Source: Druceiella hillmani (taxonomy: Eukaryota > Arthropoda > Insecta > Lepidoptera > Hepialidae). From it: a DNA stretch of 64,000 nucleotides. This document shows, one piece after another, positions 62,133 to 64,000 of this stretch; within the stretch, counting starts at the first letter, position 1, and the number at the start of each line of letters is the position of its first letter. The DNA lies in assembly GCA_039881145.1 (NCBI GenBank), contig JAYKKI010000138.1, forward strand, positions 1,976,001-2,040,000, in the 5' to 3' direction. Under the pieces are notes generated by a model. That model made no database searches, was not told the DNA's origin, and saw only the letters and a list, made by a program, of their open reading frames with translations. The position numbers and the translations under genes are program-made.

Positions 62133-64000
62133 CGCGTCTAAATATAACGAGGTTCTCTTACCGTCCTTGATTTACAGGGTCTAATTTTAGACAGACTGCT
62201 ACGCAAATTGTTTGGTTAAAGTATAGAATTAAGATAATTAAAAAAGTAATGTTAAGAGATATAGATAAAACATATTTAAATAATTTGATAATCTAAAATA
62301 CGTACGTAATCGTATGTCTGAATTTTAAAGAAAACGCGTGGGCAAAGTAAATTATTTCTGAATTTCTAAATAACATTAGAATACGGAGTTTAGAATGATT
62401 TTGTGTTTTATTTCATAGACAGCATTAAATTATTAAAATGTAATAATTTTAAAATGTTAAAAAAGGTCATGGCCAAAAAACTTATGACGAACGGGGCTTA
62501 ATAACTCATAAAAAAATATAGCATCATTTTTGAATTTGTTGGCGAGAAAGATGGCAATTGTTAAAGTTATCGATTAATTTATAGCAGTACCTAATGGCCT
62601 GACACAGGAGTTCTGTATGTCTTTTTGAGTACACCCGGATTGAAACATGAGTATACGCTGTCAAAAGTATAATTGACAACGCCATCTATTTTATGAAATT
62701 AAAACTAAGCTCTCAAAGTAATCACAAAAATTATTACAAATTTACAAACTCATTACTTTTTAAAAAATTAGGTATAAAATTGTTACACAGCCGTAGAACT
62801 TGTTACCCATGAAATAAATGTTTTTAAACACAACACCAGTCATCAAAGTGTAAATTATGCAATTATTAAACTTTAATATACAAAAATGTTTAACCTAACA
62901 ACACGCTAAGTAAATCAGAATCAAAAGAACTAGTAGCTAAAACAAACGTACCAATAACCTTCTGACTTTCCGAAAAGTGATAGGAACTTTCCTATCTCAT
63001 ATCATATAATATTACGTGAACTGAACACTGTTTTTCAGTTTCATGTAATGTTTTATGCTAAATGCTACCAGAGGTGCCATTGGAACTACTCTATTTCTGT
63101 AACCTCAACACAGTTGCGCAATTATTGAAATACTCGTGTCAGTTATTGCTTCTTCTGTTCAATCGCCACTCTTAAAGTGTAAAGCTATAATGTTTTATTC
63201 GAATCTGGCCAATGATCTATGACTGATGCGCGAAGAGTCGATGTAATTGTCATTTGAATAGTTATACGAGCAACTGCTCTAAGACAAAGGAAAATATTCG
63301 TTACAAAGAATAGTAAGAAATATGAAAAAATTAAGTTACCGTTTCAGATTAAAAGTTCAGCTACATTCAGATAGCAAAACTGTCGAAGATTAGAAATTAC
63401 TCTTCTAATAATCAAAAGTTTTTTATTGAAAAAAATGTGTGTCTGACGTCATTAAAGAGGTTATCGGATTTTTAAAGGTTACAAACAACAAAAGCCTCTA
63501 ATAGCCAGAAATAAATAAACCATAAAAAAACGTTTATCTTGCTACCTTACAACGTTGTGCTTGCTGTAATAATTGTTTCCTTACGTAGCCAAATTCCAAA
63601 GCTAGATTAAGCGGAAAAATTGTAAATTCGACCAAAAATACACATCACAGGAAAATTTTTCGTAGCTTCGATTAATTTTCTTTTTCCGTAAAACTTATAT
63701 TTTCTACGTATTTTAGATGGGCGGATCGTAATAAATTATTCCAATTCAACGATTACCTTTAATAAAAATACAAACTTTTGTTTAAAAACATCGATAAGAA
63801 AACACGCGCAGCATCGTACCCCCAAGGCGATGTAAAATTACTCTGACGATAATGCTTCAATGGTTTTTCCTCAAAATTAATTCTTTTCCGAAAGAAGCCT
63901 CCATTAAACGGAAAATATTCGTGAAAAGTGTCACGCTGTGCAGTTAGCACAAATGCACCGTTGGGTTAATTGCTCCAATACTTTTCTCTACATAAGAAAG
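62133..64000. other. Possible 5' leader, then no gene supported
   Basis: 62133-62200 may hold the leader of the putative minus-strand exon. Beyond it the DNA is AT-rich. A 63-codon minus frame at 63759-63950 (its 3' part reads RINFEEKPLKHYRQ...) has balanced composition but no splice signals or known family. Confidence 0.35.

Noticed and set aside
63759..63950. 63-codon minus-strand frame with balanced composition
   Set aside because: No start in good context, no splice sites and no recognised similarity.

Overview
The window looks like about 64 kb of gene-poor nuclear DNA from an arthropod, most likely an insect. It is very AT-rich throughout and has long (AT)n and (CA)n microsatellites. 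Its mobile-element relics are a mariner transposase, an R2/R4-type LINE reverse transcriptase, a LINE C-terminal tail, tRNA-derived SINEs and short ends resembling the LEP1-type repeats common in insect genomes. No operon-like layout, ribosome-binding sites, rRNA, CRISPR array or complete multi-domain gene is visible. Almost all open frames are short and lie in low-complexity or repeat DNA. The species cannot be told from the sequence.

Layout. Positions 1-7140 are a large, diverged inverted repeat: two arms of about 1.4 kb face each other across a 4.2 kb spacer, and the left arm probably runs off the window. The spacer holds a perfect 204-bp palindrome (1543-1746) and two nearly identical 746-bp direct copies (1726-2471 and 3541-4286) of a decayed LINE reverse-transcriptase segment on the minus strand. 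It also holds two long (AT)n tracts that share a common lead-in and flank the second copy. From 7.1 to 31.7 kb the DNA is mostly featureless. It contains a tRNA-derived SINE (10.6 kb), a pair of related diverged repeats (13.8 and 15.4 kb) with a LINE tail between them (15.0 kb), two small hairpins, a second SINE-like family (16.7 kb, with a relative at 47.3 kb) and a possible POLD3-like fossil (24.5 kb).

From 31.7 to 44 kb there is a possible terminal exon (31.7 kb), a 203-bp tandem repeat running into (AT)n (33.3-33.9 kb), a clear mariner pseudogene on the minus strand (37.0-37.7 kb) and a second tRNA-headed SINE whose 3' end resembles an RTE-type LINE tail (40.3 kb). From 44 to 64 kb there are two possible first coding exons (44473-44571 plus strand; 62097-62132 minus strand) and a degenerate 75-bp tandem repeat (48.2 kb). 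This part also has a CpG-dense patch beside a TG/TC microsatellite (53.7-53.9 kb) and a cluster of four independent local tandem duplications (55.2-57.0 kb).

How it fits together. The best reading is intergenic or long-intron DNA shaped by old transposon insertions, microsatellite expansion and repeated local duplication. Any host gene here is represented only by short putative exons with plausible splice sites, none assigned to a family with confidence. The most unusual object is the 1-7140 inverted-repeat structure with its perfect internal palindrome. Its nature is unresolved: a giant foldback-type element, an inverted segmental duplication, or in part an assembly artefact.
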